Assembly: GCF_932294415.1 (NCBI RefSeq)
Contig: NC_065535.1
Location: forward strand, 15,476,282-15,540,281
DNA from: Quercus robur
Lineage: Eukaryota > Streptophyta > Magnoliopsida > Fagales > Fagaceae
Reading direction: 5' to 3'
DNA: 64,000 bases
Each line of letters begins with the position of its first letter. Positions within the stretch are counted from its first letter, which is position 1. Below, in pieces: positions 22,574-34,377 of this stretch. The notes beneath the pieces were generated by a model. The model was not told the DNA's origin and ran no database searches. It saw only the letters and a program-made list of their open reading frames with translations. The position numbers and the translations under genes were made by a program.

Positions 22574-25500
22574 CAACTGATATATTCTTATTGCATCAAT
22601 TATCAAATATTCGTCAGAAACCAACAGCCTTAGTATAATGAGAAACACCTTGTTCTTTTCATATAGAATAAGAAACTAAAATAACAAAAAACTTTGAAGA
22701 GTTTTTGTACCTAATGGGATGACAAAAAAGTAAGGAAGATCCAAGTTCAGACTTCAGAGTGAGTACTGAGGCTGTAACCCGGTGCTTAGATCAACTCCTG
22801 GGGTTTTTTCGTTGGACCCTATAAGTTTTTACCTAAAAAAGAAAAATGAAAAAAGAAAATTCTAAAACCTCGTTTAGTGAGATGATGTGTATGGGTTGGG
22901 CTAGGTATGCTGGAATCTGAGTCTGGTCCATGTGTTTGGGTTGTTTGGGCTGGGAAACTAGTTACCTGGGCTTTATAGTTTATAGGCTTTTAAGAAATGA
23001 TTATGTTCACGAAGTTAATAAGGACACAAATCGGTGTATTCAATGCTTCTAAGTTTGAATTTTTCTTAGAGGTATTTTTAAATTGCACAGAAATATTGTA
23101 AAAACAAATACAAGCATTTTGACTTTGTGGGAGCACAACCAGTGAATTTTTTACAATTATTTTGGGAGTGATTTGAAACAATACTGGATTATTGGTAGAC
23201 AGATTATTTCTAATTTTTTTATCATTGGTTTGAAGTTAATTGGTGAGACACTAAAAATGCCCAAGATTACATTGAACCTGGCACTATAAGTTTTTATTTG
23301 ATAGGTGTCGAAGGGGAAATTGATGCCTCTATCTACGATGTTGGGAAGCCAAGTCAAAACTCGACTATAGGCTCTTGAGATGGTACCCAAAAACTTTCGG
23401 TGTGATGACAAAGTCTATCCAAGCCAGAAAACAAAAGTTGCACATGACAAAACAATAACAAAAGCCCAATGAAAAACACATTACAATACTTAATTAGTAC
23501 ATTAATAGTCTTGGTCCGATAGTTCAAATCAGTCCTTTAGTGGTATGGTATTATCTCTAGCAGTAGGGTAATTTTAAGTTAATAAGTGTGTTTACATGGT
23601 AAAAAATCATATTTTTTATTTTATTTTTTATTATTAAGTCAACATGAGGGAGAACTTCCATTGTTTCCAAAACATTATGGCTTTCATCATAATAATAATA
23701 AACAAGGATTAAAGGCTCCATAATTACAAATAAAAGAGGAAAAATAGGATGGAAAGAAGGGAGAGAAAGATCCCTAACTCAGTGCAGTAAGTATTAAATT
23801 AAGATTTTGGTGAGTATGTGTGTATAAGGCATGAATGAGGTGAATGTGAGCTGTTTTGAGTGAGTGTGATATGATTAATTATGAGATTGAAGCTTTTTGT
23901 GAGTAATAGGCTGTTTGTGACTAGTTGGAGGACATTTTTGAGCTGTGATTGTGTAAAGGGGAGAGAAGAATATCTGGGATTAGATGAGTGTAGGCTAAAG
24001 ATGATGAGTGGTGAGCTTAAGGAGAGCTAAACCACCAGCAAAAATGGCAAACGAACCCCAAAGTCTCAGAGGGGGGTGGCTGTCCCCTTGTGGGCTAGGG
24101 TGCTTATACATTTATAATGGAGTTTAGAGAAGTATTAATTAACAAGCATCCAAAAAAACGTAGATCTGATTCAGGGGAGCAGGCCAGCTGAATTAATAAC
24201 TTGGATTTGGCCTAAAAATGGGAGATTTGCTTTTGGAGCTGTTTTACTTCTTTAGGCAAGGTAGTATTTGGAGTAATCTTGCATTAAATGTTAAGATTGT
24301 TGAGATTGTGTTTAGCCAATGGGATTAAGGTAAGTATTAAGGAAGAATTCTAGTGCTGCAACTGAGATTTAGACTCTAGAAAGTAGGATTCAACATCCTA
24401 AGTCAGGTGTCAAAGTTTAAGCCCACTTTAGAGGGTTCCGCTGGAGATCTCTTTATGCCCTTCAAATCACATGTTCCCAATTTTTTCCCCTTTAGGATTC
24501 ATGGGCTTGGCACATGAATCACATCTTAAACGTTTTATTAACATTTATAGCATCAATTTGTTGAAGTTTGGATAATTTGGTTTCAACTCCTCTTCTGCTG
24601 GAGGTGCAGTCTTGAGGAAGATGATGGAGTCCCCTCATCCTTTTGACTTCAGCTAATATGATAGCCCTTGGGCACTATTCACGTTAGGTAGAGGGTGACA
24701 AAAAACTGATGGGACAGCCCCTAGTTCATCCTCAAAGACTTGGTCCTCTTGTAAGGGGTTCTAGTTGTTTTTTTGGTTAGAGATGAACAAGGGTTGGTTG
24801 CCCACTTTCAAGCCTCTTGTTGGGACCTTTTTGGGCTGGAACTTTGCTTCATTTCAGCACCTTTAGTTGGGCCACATGGCCCTTTCTTTGCTTAGGCTTG
24901 CTCCCTTCTCCATGAGATTCTTGGACCTACAAAATGGGCATTAAAGACATGCTTTGCCATGAGTTTTTTACTCCTCGTGGGCTTTAAATAACTTCTCATA
25001 ATTTTTATTATGGATTACTTTGTAAATGATATTTTCCTTGGGGTTTTTTTTTTTTTTTTTGTTTAAATAATGGTCTCCAATATTTTTCTTGAGAATAATA
25101 TTTATCATGAGTTTTAAATAAATATGGTAACAATCATTATAATGGAATAATGTGATGCTTTCATGAGTTTCTCTATAGATAAATCATAATGGACATATAG
25201 GATGAATAATTACCATGAGTTTTGGTAATAAATATTATAAATGTTGTGATGTAAGATGAATAGTGAACATGATTTTATAATATAAAATAAATAAATGTCA
25301 TGGATCTAATAATCATATCTTTCCATGAGCTTTTATAAGATGATCGCCATGGGTTTTAAGAGTAGATAATTCATAAATTCCATGAGCTTGTAATATTATG
25401 GTAATAGGTTTAAGGATCTAAAGTATTGTTCATTATTGAACTTTTAAGTGAAATAATTATGATATAGTATTTTGCCAAGTATTAATAACCTTAGGCTTTC

Positions 25501-26596
25501 GATAAATAGTGCCAAGTAGTTAGTTTGGGTTTTTAATAGTGCTAACGTAAGTTCGGCTTTTGATATTGCCGATGAGAAATGGGCTTTAATGTTGCCAATG
25601 AGAATTGGGTTTTGATGTTGCCAATGAGAATTGAGTTTTGGATAAATAAATCGCCATGGGTTCAAACCATGGGTTTTGATCATGGATTTGAATTCCATTG
25701 ATAAAATTGTTTTGCCATAGATTTGAATCATGGACTCTTCAAATATTGCCGAGCATAAGTATTCTCGGGCCTTAAATAGAATAAGATGTGTGTATTGGGT
25801 TCATAAAGCCGGTTTTGGACTTAGCTAAATAATGATAATAAATTTGGATATAATAGGAGTTTTTTGGGCTTTTTGTGATAGTTTATATCATGACCCAATT
25901 TAAATAATGAGATATGAAATATTTGTGATTAACATAATAATAAAACCAAAAAATATTAGGAAAACCCAATAACTTATAGTGATATAAATAGGTGGTACTC
26001 AAATAAAATTAGATGTAAAAAAAGCACCTTAACAATAGGAAAAGTTTAATATTCTTTAATACCAGGAAATTTGAATTATATACATCTTTATTGAAAACAC
26101 TAAAAATTATCAGTCGAGCTGCAAAGCTATTGGCTAAATTTGGCACTAAAAGTATCCAATTATCTTCAATAACTGACAAGTTCTAAAGAAACGTATGTGA
26201 GTTCAAGATTCATCTATTTGCCCATATTACTATAGTGTCACAATTTGCTTCAGCAGGCATATCACTATACTGTCAAAATTTGCTTCGGCATCACCTTCTG
26301 CAGAATGAATATTTTTGGTACAAGGAATATCATGAACAGAGAGAGAGAGAGAGAGGTTTTAATTTATAGCGGACTTGATAACTAACATGCTTTAATTGTA
26401 TCAAATCCAATGTCTGGTAGGGACATCATTTGAACATATAAACCAAATACTACTTATGAACATATTTCCACACTGAGAAATATAAACAAAAGACGACTCT
26501 AACCTATATTAGTGAGTTCTAAAGTCATCAAAGGCCATACACCAGCCATTCCAGTGCCTACAAAAGCCCCATCAACAACAATGAAAACTACCAAGA
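22574..26596. other. Long non-coding stretch, origin unclear
   Basis: No coding domain was found in either strand. From about 23.6 to 26.0 kb the text is rich in variants of 'ccatgagtttt' and 'gccaatgagaattgggtttt'. Three near-copies of a unit of about 27 bp lie at roughly 25566-25641. The style suggests old repeat DNA, possibly LTR-element kin, but no terminal repeats or target-site duplication were found, so it is left unassigned. A (GA) run lies near 26340. Confidence 0.4.
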
Positions 26597-27781
26597 TTAT
26601 GGGGGACTATACATCAGCTGGAGCAAAAATTCCTTACGTTCCTCAGCTGGGCAACCAAAGAATGCCCTCACCCTTCCAGCATTTGCAATAAGGAAAGTGT
26701 AGGCCTTATAGCGCATTTGCACATCGACACCAATCTTCACCAATTCTGTGAAAACTTCTTGTTCTGAGTACACACGTGGTCGGCCTCTTTCCGCAATAAC
26801 ATTTCCCTCCCTGATTGCCTGTGCGACGTCTTTTATTGCTTCCCTTATACTTTCAAACTCCCTCGCAAAAACATCTGTTTTCCTTTGATAAACATTTCCC
26901 TCACATACATCCCTTGGAGCCTTTCGTTTCTTGCCTTTCAACGATGTAGCTGACTGAGAAGGTGGTTGAGAATCTGCCTGAGAATTTGCTTCAATAGGAG
27001 GAGGTAACTGATTAGTACCATCATTCATATCATTCAAGTCCTCCAGAGTAAGAGTAATTTCATTCTGTGACGTCACTTGATTAATATCATAAAGTAAGCT
27101 TCCATTTCGTGAGGTACCATGCTGGTGCGCATCCACCTTCGAACCCCTTGCAAAATCCCTTTCTTTTGCAAAGAGCAACAACAGCTTATCGTAGTTGGCA
27201 ATGGGTGTAGTCATCCACTTTTTTGCACCAGGTTTTACCTATGAACAAAAAAAAAAAAGTTCCTTTACATATGAATTTCATAGATTTTAAAGTTATCATT
27301 TTTTGATAAGCAAGTTTTGCCGACAGGGGGAGGGGGGAGGAGTTTCAAACTAGTGACCTTCGCTTCATGAGGCGTGGTCCCCAGTTGATTGTGCTACCCC
27401 TGAGGGTTTTCATACAAGTTAAATTATGACAAGGAAACAAACCTTTATCAATGCCTTCCACACCTCAGGTTTAGCAGTCCACATTTTTGTTTCCGAACTC
27501 CATGTAAAACCATTTGTATCCTTAAAAAGGTCATAACACTCATTGAAATTATGTTTAAGAGTTTTCATTCGATTCTTCAAGTGATCTTTTTCAAATGGCT
27601 TGCCAATCTTTTCACGCAGTTCTTTCACTATATTATCATATGCTTTTGTAGTGAAAACCTTGTCAATTCTGTTTCCCATGCTTTGTTGGCGAACAAGTGC
27701 TTCAACAAAAAAGTCATCCCAACGTTCTGTCCACTTTACTATGTCCCTTTTATCGACATTAGTCCTTTTTTTGTTTCCCAT
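26597..27781 (-). CDS. Myb/SANT-like DNA-binding domain protein (L10-interacting MYB / Harbinger-helper type)
   Basis: Two coding exons: 27781-27443 (113 codons) and 27238-26597 (213 codons plus stop), joined at ...VWKALIK|VKPGAKKW across a GT-AG phase-0 intron; 326 aa. Residues about 12-113 form a Myb/SANT-like domain (Myb_DNA-bind_3 type): KWTERWDDFFVEALVRQQ, the basic helix DHLKNRMKTLKHNF and TGFTWSSETKMW-like text. A short polar linker with KGKKRKAPRD follows, then a helical tail (KTDVFAREFESIREAIKDVA) and a C-terminal end of the kind seen in plant proteins annotated 'L10-interacting MYB domain-containing'. Such proteins resemble the Myb-like helper of PIF/Harbinger transposons, so the gene is either a domesticated host gene or an old transposon companion. 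No Harbinger nuclease lies nearby. The start ATG follows a probable 3' splice site (TATGCAG), so the 5' UTR is spliced from further upstream. Confidence 0.72.
27298..27412 (-). mobile_element. tRNA-derived SINE in the intron of the Myb/SANT-like gene
   Basis: Read on the minus strand it starts with GGGGTAGCACAATCAACTGG, an A-box-like segment. After about 30 bases it has GGTCACTAGTTTGAAACTCC, a B-box-like segment, and it ends in GCTTATCAAAAAA. This is the layout of a plant tRNA-derived SINE. Mutated box positions and the 3' tail argue against a real tRNA gene. No clear target-site duplication was found. It sits in the 204-bp intron between the two coding exons. Confidence 0.65.
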
Positions 27782-28787
27782 TTGTATTGTCTGCATATCA
27801 AAATAAATAGGAGATGAATAACAAATATTTATCAAAAGATAAGCAGGGATCCTAATCAAACCCATTATGTATTACTTGATGGAAGGTAATGAAATGAACT
27901 AAAATAAAACACATCTGTAGGGAAGCATTTGGATGCTAGAAAAGAAACAAGAGGGGGTGATTACTTCTATTTGATTAGCCAATTAGAAACAGAGACATAT
28001 CATATATGCTTGTCTCAAAAACAATGGTTGGAAGAATTTCACCAAGCGGTGTCATTCTGTTTAAACATTTTCCATTATCGGTATCACCATAAATGAGTGT
28101 ATGATTTGAATTGAAACATTATGAAAGTGTAAGGTTTAATTTGAAACTTCTAAAAATCCGGGGTTTGATTTGAAACTATCCCTAAGTTATGGCTTTAAAA
28201 TGTAATTTGTCCAAACATAGTTGGAGAAATAGGAATGAACATAATGGGAAGACAAGGAATGAAGTACAAATACAGAAGTTGATTATGCAGGATTTTAAGG
28301 GTAGGCTCACAGTGAAGAAGTTTAGAATTTTCACTCAGAATTGAGTCCTTTGCATATTGCAGTATTTGTAGAATTCCTATAGACGTGATTGTTAAGTAGT
28401 CCCTTGTGTGTTAAGTTACTGTTAGTGATTGTGAGGTTTGCTGTCTGGGTTTTTTTTTGGGGGGGGGGGGGGGATAGGTAAGTTACACATACGCACACAC
28501 ACATAATGGGTTTTGAATCCATGACCTCACCCTCCACACACACTTATAAGAGGAGGAAACGCCATCTGTACCACAACAAATTGTCCTTCTGTCTCTGGTT
28601 TTGTTCTTTTTGGATACTCTCACTCTAACCGCTTTCTTTATCATGGGCAGAATTGAGAATTAGAAAAAATAACATTGTTGGTCTAACTTCAAAAAAAATT
28701 ATGACATCTTCCTTCCTCCATTTCTCTTACCTTATCTTCAGTTTTATGCATAGAACAGATATACAAATAAATATGTGTGTGTGTAGA

Positions 28788-29530
28788 AATATTCAAACAA
28801 AAGGTACAAGGAGAGAGCATCAGCACATGTACTTGTCAACAAGAACTTACCTGAAGTTCAGAGATCAAGTGTAAACCATCATTTGCAATATCCAAAACAA
28901 ATACATACAAGTATTTGCATGGAAGTGTGTGTGTGTGTGTGTGTTCGAACACAAGGTGCAAGGACAGAGCATCAGTACATGTATTTCTCAACAATTGAAC
29001 TTACCTGAAGTTCAGAGATCAAGTGTAAACCATCATTTGCAATATCTTTTTTGATAAGTATGCATATACGAGTATGCATTCAAGTGTGTGTGTATTCAAA
29101 CAAAAGGTGCAAGGAAAGAGCATCAGTACATGAATTTCTCAACAAGCGAACTTACCTGAAGTTCAGAGATCAAGTGTAAACCATCATTGCAAAATCTTTG
29201 CACCAAAACAAATGCTTATGTGTACATGCATGCAAGTGTGCGTGTGTTTTCAAACAAAAGGTGCGAAGAAGAGAGCATCAGTTCATGAATTTCTCAACAA
29301 GTGAACTTACCTGAAATTCAGATATCAAGTGTAAACCATCATTGCAATATCTTTGCACCAAAACAAACGCATATGGATATATGCAGACAAGTGCATGCGA
29401 TCGTGCGTGTAGAAACAAAAGGTGCAAAGAAAGAGCATCAGTGCATTTACTTGTCAACAAGCAAACTTACCTTAAGTTCAGAGATCAAGTGTAAACCATC
29501 ATGTGCACTAACTTTGCACCGAAACAAGAA
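28788..29530 (-). repeat. Five tandem exon-like units, each ending in a splice donor
   Basis: On the minus strand, the segment GATGGTTTACACTTGATCTC, then TGAACTTCAG|GTAAG, recurs with the GTAAG end (CTTAC on +) at 28846, 29000, 29151, 29306 and 29466, a period of 151-160 bp. Three units are also preceded by a GTGCAAAG piece that could be a 3' splice site. The conserved block would translate DIANDGLHLISELQ, and the flanks between blocks carry shared words too (caaacaaaaggtgcaagg, gagagcatcag). The array lies between the coding start of the Myb/SANT-like gene and its probable first exon near 30.6 kb. It may be alternative non-coding exons of that gene or a relic of a multiplied exon. Confidence 0.8.
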
Positions 29531-29636
29531 AAAATCTAGAAACGGCATAGCATGCCATATGATAAAAGCATTATCTTTGGATTGTTAATAACTACCAGAA
29601 CTAATTTGTTACACACATATATACTTATGTCTAATG

Positions 29637-30031
29637 GGTTGGGTTCAAGTTACACCTAGTGTAACTCTAAGCAATGTTACACCACCCAATAACTTGTTAT
29701 TGAATTAATATTTTGAAAATCCAACCATTGAATTACATGTTCTATATGTTCTTAACATGCATGCCAATTTTCATATCAATCAGATGCTATTTACTATTTG
29801 ATCTATAAACTCATATTTTATGCATTATTTTAAACTACAAAAATTTGAATTTTAACAATTAATTAATGATATGGCTATTAATCTTTGATAATTTTGAAAT
29901 TTTGTAAAAATGAATAATATACAAAAATAATGTAATCTAACAGTGGATTTGTCAATATTCGCATCTAATTAAAAAATATTGAGTGGTGTAATATTGTTTA
30001 AATTTACACCAGTGTAACTTGATCCCCAACC
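29637..30031. mobile_element. MITE with terminal inverted repeats (unclassified)
   Basis: The left end reads GGTTGGGTTCAAGTTACACC and the right end, inverted, GGTTGGGGATCAAGTTACAC. Further inside, ATGTTACACCACCCAATA on the left pairs with the inverted ATTACACCACTCAATA on the right, so the inverted repeat covers about 55 bp. It is about 395 bp long, A/T-rich and without coding sequence. No secure target-site duplication was seen, so the superfamily is open. Confidence 0.8.
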
Positions 30032-30525
30032 ATAACATAAACAATAAAATTCAAGAACATAATGACATAACAACAAGATAGTGATTTCACACAATCTTGA
30101 CATTAATCAACAAGGAACAAGAAAGAAAGATGGCAAAACATTTCAGACCAAGCAAAAAAATAAAATATTAAAAAATTATTATTATTTCGAATGTGAAAAA
30201 ATTAAATTTAAACACAAGCAGGACTTTTTGCTAGTTCTGGCGTTACGCGCCTAAAGTTAAAATTAAAACGAAACGTGCATATTATTTATTTTTACCAAAG
30301 ATTATTAGCAGGAATGGGGTAAATTTACAAAACCCTAAGATAAAAAAATAAAAATAAAAACGGCAAGAACGACGTCGCAGTAAACTAGTGAGGCTCTCGT
30401 GCTAATCGGACTGTAAGGAAACCCTAAATTCGAGTTTTGAAACTTTTTGTAGGTCACGTACATATAGAGTAATCTAAGAGATAGAAGAAGAGAAAAAGAA
30501 AAGGAGAAATGAGATATGGCTATAC

Positions 30526-30690
30526 CTGATGATGAAACGGTATAAGTAAGAGTTGAGAAAGATGAAGGTTTTCCTTAGCAGCGAGTGGCCGCCATTCTGA
30601 TTCTAGTAGTAGAGCAGTGAGTAGTAGTAGGAGTTAAAGAGTCCCTTCTCCTCCAAAAGTTCTTTTGGGGGTGGACCATGGTTCATGCTG
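30526..30690 (-). other. Possible 5' non-coding exon
   Basis: On the minus strand this stretch is G/C-richer than its surroundings, contains ATGGCGGCCACTCGCTGC followed at once by a stop, and ends CATCATCAG|GTATAGCC, a good 5' splice site at 30526/30525. It could be the first exon of the Myb/SANT-like gene about 2.7 kb downstream. No coding frame runs through it. Confidence 0.4.
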
Positions 30691-32193
30691 TGTTTTTGTG
30701 TTCAGTTTTAGGAAAAGAAGGATCGGTGAACACTAGCATAGGGTCTTTTGGGCTTTGAGACTGGTGTGAAATTTTGTGAATCCCTTCATCCCTGGCCTTC
30801 TTTCTTTCTTTCTGTCTATTTTTTTTAACATTTTTGGGCTGTGGCCCAACATGACTTGAGTCCGACAATAAATAGACCTGATTCGTTCGGAAATAATTTA
30901 TTTAGTTTTTTTACTTTTGTGACAAAAACGACCTGATATTTTGAGGAAAAATCATATCTAGTTAAGCAATAAGCTAACCAAAGCAAAAAAAACCAAAAAA
31001 AAAAGCTTCTTTTTTGTGGGACTCACAAAAAAATAAACAAAAACAAAAAGATCCCTTATATTAGCTTATAATCGCATTACAGAATCACAAATGCACACCC
31101 AATCAAGTCAAATATTAAAAAGTTCAGAACTTAATCATTTTATTTTATTTTATTTTAAATATGAGATGAGTTTGGGCTCATATTAATAATTTAATTGTTG
31201 GGATTTGTATCTAAACACATTCTTTAATTAATAAAAGTGTTTTATTTCATGTGAATTATATGAACGTTAGACATCATTCATTTGATGAATAGTCTATGAG
31301 ATGATTGTATGTGATTTAAGTATGGAATGTGATTTGCCTATAGAAAGATATAAATTTCAATTAATTATAAACTCATAAATCTTAATTTGTAGAGTGCGAT
31401 GAAATTTGACTTTTCATCTTTTCAGTTTATGACATATCAATCATGATGACTGTCTCAATCATAGAAGTGAAGATTTCTAATTGATATATTGGTGTATTTG
31501 GAATACATTGAACCAGACCACTATACATCAATGTTCTATAACTACTATCACTTGAAAAAATAATCTCATGAGAGGCATACATTAATAATTTAGGTAAAGG
31601 TTGAGACTTTGTAAATTGTAATTAAAAAAAAAAAAAGGGATTGAAATACAATTTGGATCTTAGGAGTTTACAGACGTTAGTATTTGTGACAATTATTTTC
31701 GTTCTTAAAGTTTTAGTTTGGTCCCCAAGTTTACAGATACAGCCAATTTAATTCTTTTGTCGGTTGCCATTACAATTTTGCATCAAGTTCGTATAATGAA
31801 CCCATTTATAGTATTAAATTTAGGTTTTCTTTCCCTTTTCAATTTTTTCAATCTTTCTCTCTTCTCTCCTTTGGCACAACCACCTCTTTTCTTTTGGTCG
31901 CTACCACCACTCCTTTATCTGATGAAGAGCCAATTTAATTTAATGGGTTTAAGTTTGAAATTTACTATCGACGGGTGTGTGAGTACGAGTTATTCTACTA
32001 TAGATTTGGTTTACTCCTCTTGCTTTTTTTTTTTTTTGTGTGTGAATTTTGGTGAAGTGTGTTTGTTTCAGGATTTGATTGTAGTTGTTTTGTTGGTAAT
32101 TTTGATGAGCAATTTGGTTTATAATGTAAGGTATTGAGAATCTGAGATATGAAATTTGGATGTAGGAGAGAATGTCTAATATATTCTCAATTA
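30691..32193. other. Intergenic, no gene recognised
   Basis: A/T-rich sequence with no recognisable protein. The part at about 31190-31640 has the texture of an LTR-element fragment but shows neither ends nor target-site duplication. A 139-codon frame at 31718 is hydrophobic low-complexity and is not called. Confidence 0.4.
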
Positions 32194-32458
32194 TCTATTT
32201 ATTGTTTAGGAGTAGATCTATCATGCTCCAAACTCAGCTGTATGAGTCAATGACTTGAGAAAAGTTACACATGCAACACATCAATCGTCTATTTATTGTT
32301 TAGGAGTAGATCTATCATGCTCCGAACGCAACCGTATGAGTCAATCACTTGACAAAAGCTGCACATCAATTGTCTATTTATTGTTTAGCAGTAGATGAGA
32401 TCTATCATGCTCCAAACTCAAAACTGTTTTGAGTCAATCACTTGACAAAAGCAGCGTG
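32194..32458. repeat. Tandem repeat, three units of 85-94 bp
   Basis: Units begin TCTATTTATTGTTTAG at 32194, 32288 and 32373. Each contains AGATCTATCATGCTCC and ends with a GAGTCAAT(G/C)ACTTGA(G/C)AAAAG-like piece. The end of the last unit (CACTTGACAAAAGCAG) is exactly where homology with the second copy of the segmental duplication starts (58792). Confidence 0.85.
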
Positions 32459-32742
32459 CAAGACCGTATTAAAGGATTGTGTTTGTTTTATTACACAATG
32501 TTTTTTTATAACTTGAATACGTGACTTTAAATGACATTTATAAGTCACAGTTACACACATTGTCTAAAACAAGTTTTTGCCTTACTAAAAAGAGTCATAA
32601 AAAGAGTTATAGTGGGTCTAGAAACTTGAAAGGAATAGTACAGTTTTCTCCTCCAGGTAGGAGCTTTCTCTCTCTCGTCTCTGAACGAGTTTACTCCCTC
32701 CCTTGGTTTTGTACCGAGGGTTTGTCTTTTCTTTTGTTGGGC

Positions 32743-34377
32743 ATGATGGTTGACGAAGTGATCAATAGACTAGAGAACATGAAACTTACAACAGAAGAGG
32801 AAGAAGTTATAGTGGTTTCCGATGAAGAAAGAAAGGATGAGATTGAAAGTTGTGCGCAGAGTTTAATCGGAAAATTCCTTACATGCAAACCCTTCAACAA
32901 GAGGGCAGCTTATAATACTCTTAAAAAGGTGTGGGGCTTACACAATGGGGTCCAGATTATGGAAGTTGGTCCAAATCTTTTCCAATTCAAATTTCATACA
33001 GAGTTTGACATGGAGAGGGTGCTCAAAGGGGGTCCATGGTCATTTGATAACCAAGCCCTAATGTTACGCAGGTGGCAAAAAGGCATGACGGCCAAAAACG
33101 TGAAATTTGAGTCCGTTTCCTTATGGTTCCAAATCTGGGGGGCCCCATTTGATATGGTATGGTGCGGAGGAGACTAGGGGTTGTAGAGGAAGTTGAGAGG
33201 AGGAAAAAACAGGAGCATCAGAACCTTTTTATGAGGGTCAAGGTTGCGCTCCCAATAGCAAAACCGATCCGGAGAGGTGGATTTATAGTAGGCTCGGACG
33301 GTGGTTGTACTTGGGTTACCTACAGATACAAGCGGCTCCCGATGTTCTGCCATTACTGTGGCTTGCTGGGACATGATGTTCGTCACTGCGCTGGCTTCTT
33401 TGCAGCGTCAAAGAATGGGGGCGAGGTGGAATGTCAGTATGGTGAGTGGCTAAAGTCTATGCGGCCACGTTCATGGTCTCCACCTAAAGGTGGATAGGGT
33501 CAATCCACACATAGAGTTGAAGCGGCAGAGGAGGTGCCTGACCGAAATAGGAAGCAACAAAACACGACGGCGACGGCGGTAGACGTGACAATGATTCATG
33601 AAATAAAGAAGGTGGCGAAATTTCAGAAACTGGTCCAGATTTTCAGGGAGTTAATGCATGCATGAATGAGGGGAACATAGCTATCACAGATATCATGGCT
33701 TCAACGTGCATGGAAATTAATTCGGTGGGTCTAAGTGGAGCTGAAGTGAGTGAGGTAATGAAGTGCCCGTTTGCTTTGGACGTTTTGTTGCTGAAGTGCG
33801 TCTGCGTTTTGGGCATGGGACCCATGCTACAGTAACACAGTAAACGCGTCCCCTTTTTTTTTTTTTTTCTTTTTTTGGTTTTCTCGCGTTTCACTACTGT
33901 TCAGCCGTATATGTTGACTTTTCAACTGTGAACAGTGCATTTATGCACTGTTCACGGACCCACAAATTCCACTTTTCACAATTTTTTTTATTAAAAATGG
34001 GTCCCACGGTACTATTCACACATTTAAAAAATATTTTGCTACAGTGTTTTCAGTTTCAGTTTTCAGTTTCAGCAAAAATAAGCTCAATCCAAACGGACCC
34101 GAAGTCTAGTGGGGAACATGGGGCGGGTACTTCACAGAATGGGCTTATCAAGCCAAGGCCCAAATCGCACAGGCTTTTATGCATGGAGTGCGGGCCTGTT
34201 GAGGAAACTAAGGGTGAATTATCCACTTCTCTGGGGAAAAGAAAGGTTTCAGCCATCTTGGAGGAGGACAATGCAGACAATATGGGGATACATGGCTCCA
34301 AGTGTGGGAAAACACAAGATGATTTAGCTATTATTGCTGAGGCAGGGGTGTCGGAACACCTTTGCCAATCACAATGA
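32743..34377 (+). pseudogene. LINE-1b ORF1 remnant (DUF4283 + zinc knuckle)
   Basis: Starts MMVDEVINRLENMKLTTEEE. The DUF4283 domain is evident (GGPWSFDNQALMLRRWQKGM, VSLWFQIWGAPFDM). After a frame change near 33165 comes CHYCGLLGHDVRHC, the zinc knuckle. A MITE splits the tail at 33763. The final segment (about 34101-34377) ends with TGA at 34375-34377, overlapping the ORF2 ATG as ATGA. Confidence 0.85.
33763..34100. mobile_element. Tourist-like (PIF/Harbinger) MITE inside LINE-1b ORF1
   Basis: The left end is GTGCCCGTTTGCTTTGGACG and the right end is CAATCCAAACGGACCC. It is flanked by the 3-bp duplication GAA (33760-33762, 34101-34103). At 338 bp it has no coding sequence. The 3-bp target-site duplication and the GGG(T/C)CCGTTTGG-type termini fit Tourist-like MITEs. 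A close relative lies at 37361-37652, and the two share their right 150 bp (ATGGGTCCCACG, CACACATTTAAAAA, CAGTGTTTTCAG). Confidence 0.8.

Noticed and set aside
23157-23411. 84-codon minus-strand frame with a fairly protein-like composition
   Set aside because: I could not tie it to a family, and the neighbourhood shows no exon structure; left inside an unassigned stretch.
27298-27412. tRNA gene on the minus strand in the Myb/SANT-like intron
   Set aside because: Box-like motifs are present, but no cloverleaf closes and the tail is SINE-like.
28788-29530. CRISPR-like regular array
   Set aside because: Plant nuclear DNA, repeat period about 155 bp with similar 'spacers', and each unit ends in a splice donor; it is a tandem duplication.
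31190-31640. Possible LTR-element fragment
   Set aside because: Texture only; no ends, target-site duplication or coding domain, so not called.
31718-32137. 139-codon plus-strand frame
   Set aside because: Hydrophobic, Phe/Leu-rich low-complexity product of a T-rich region without any domain.
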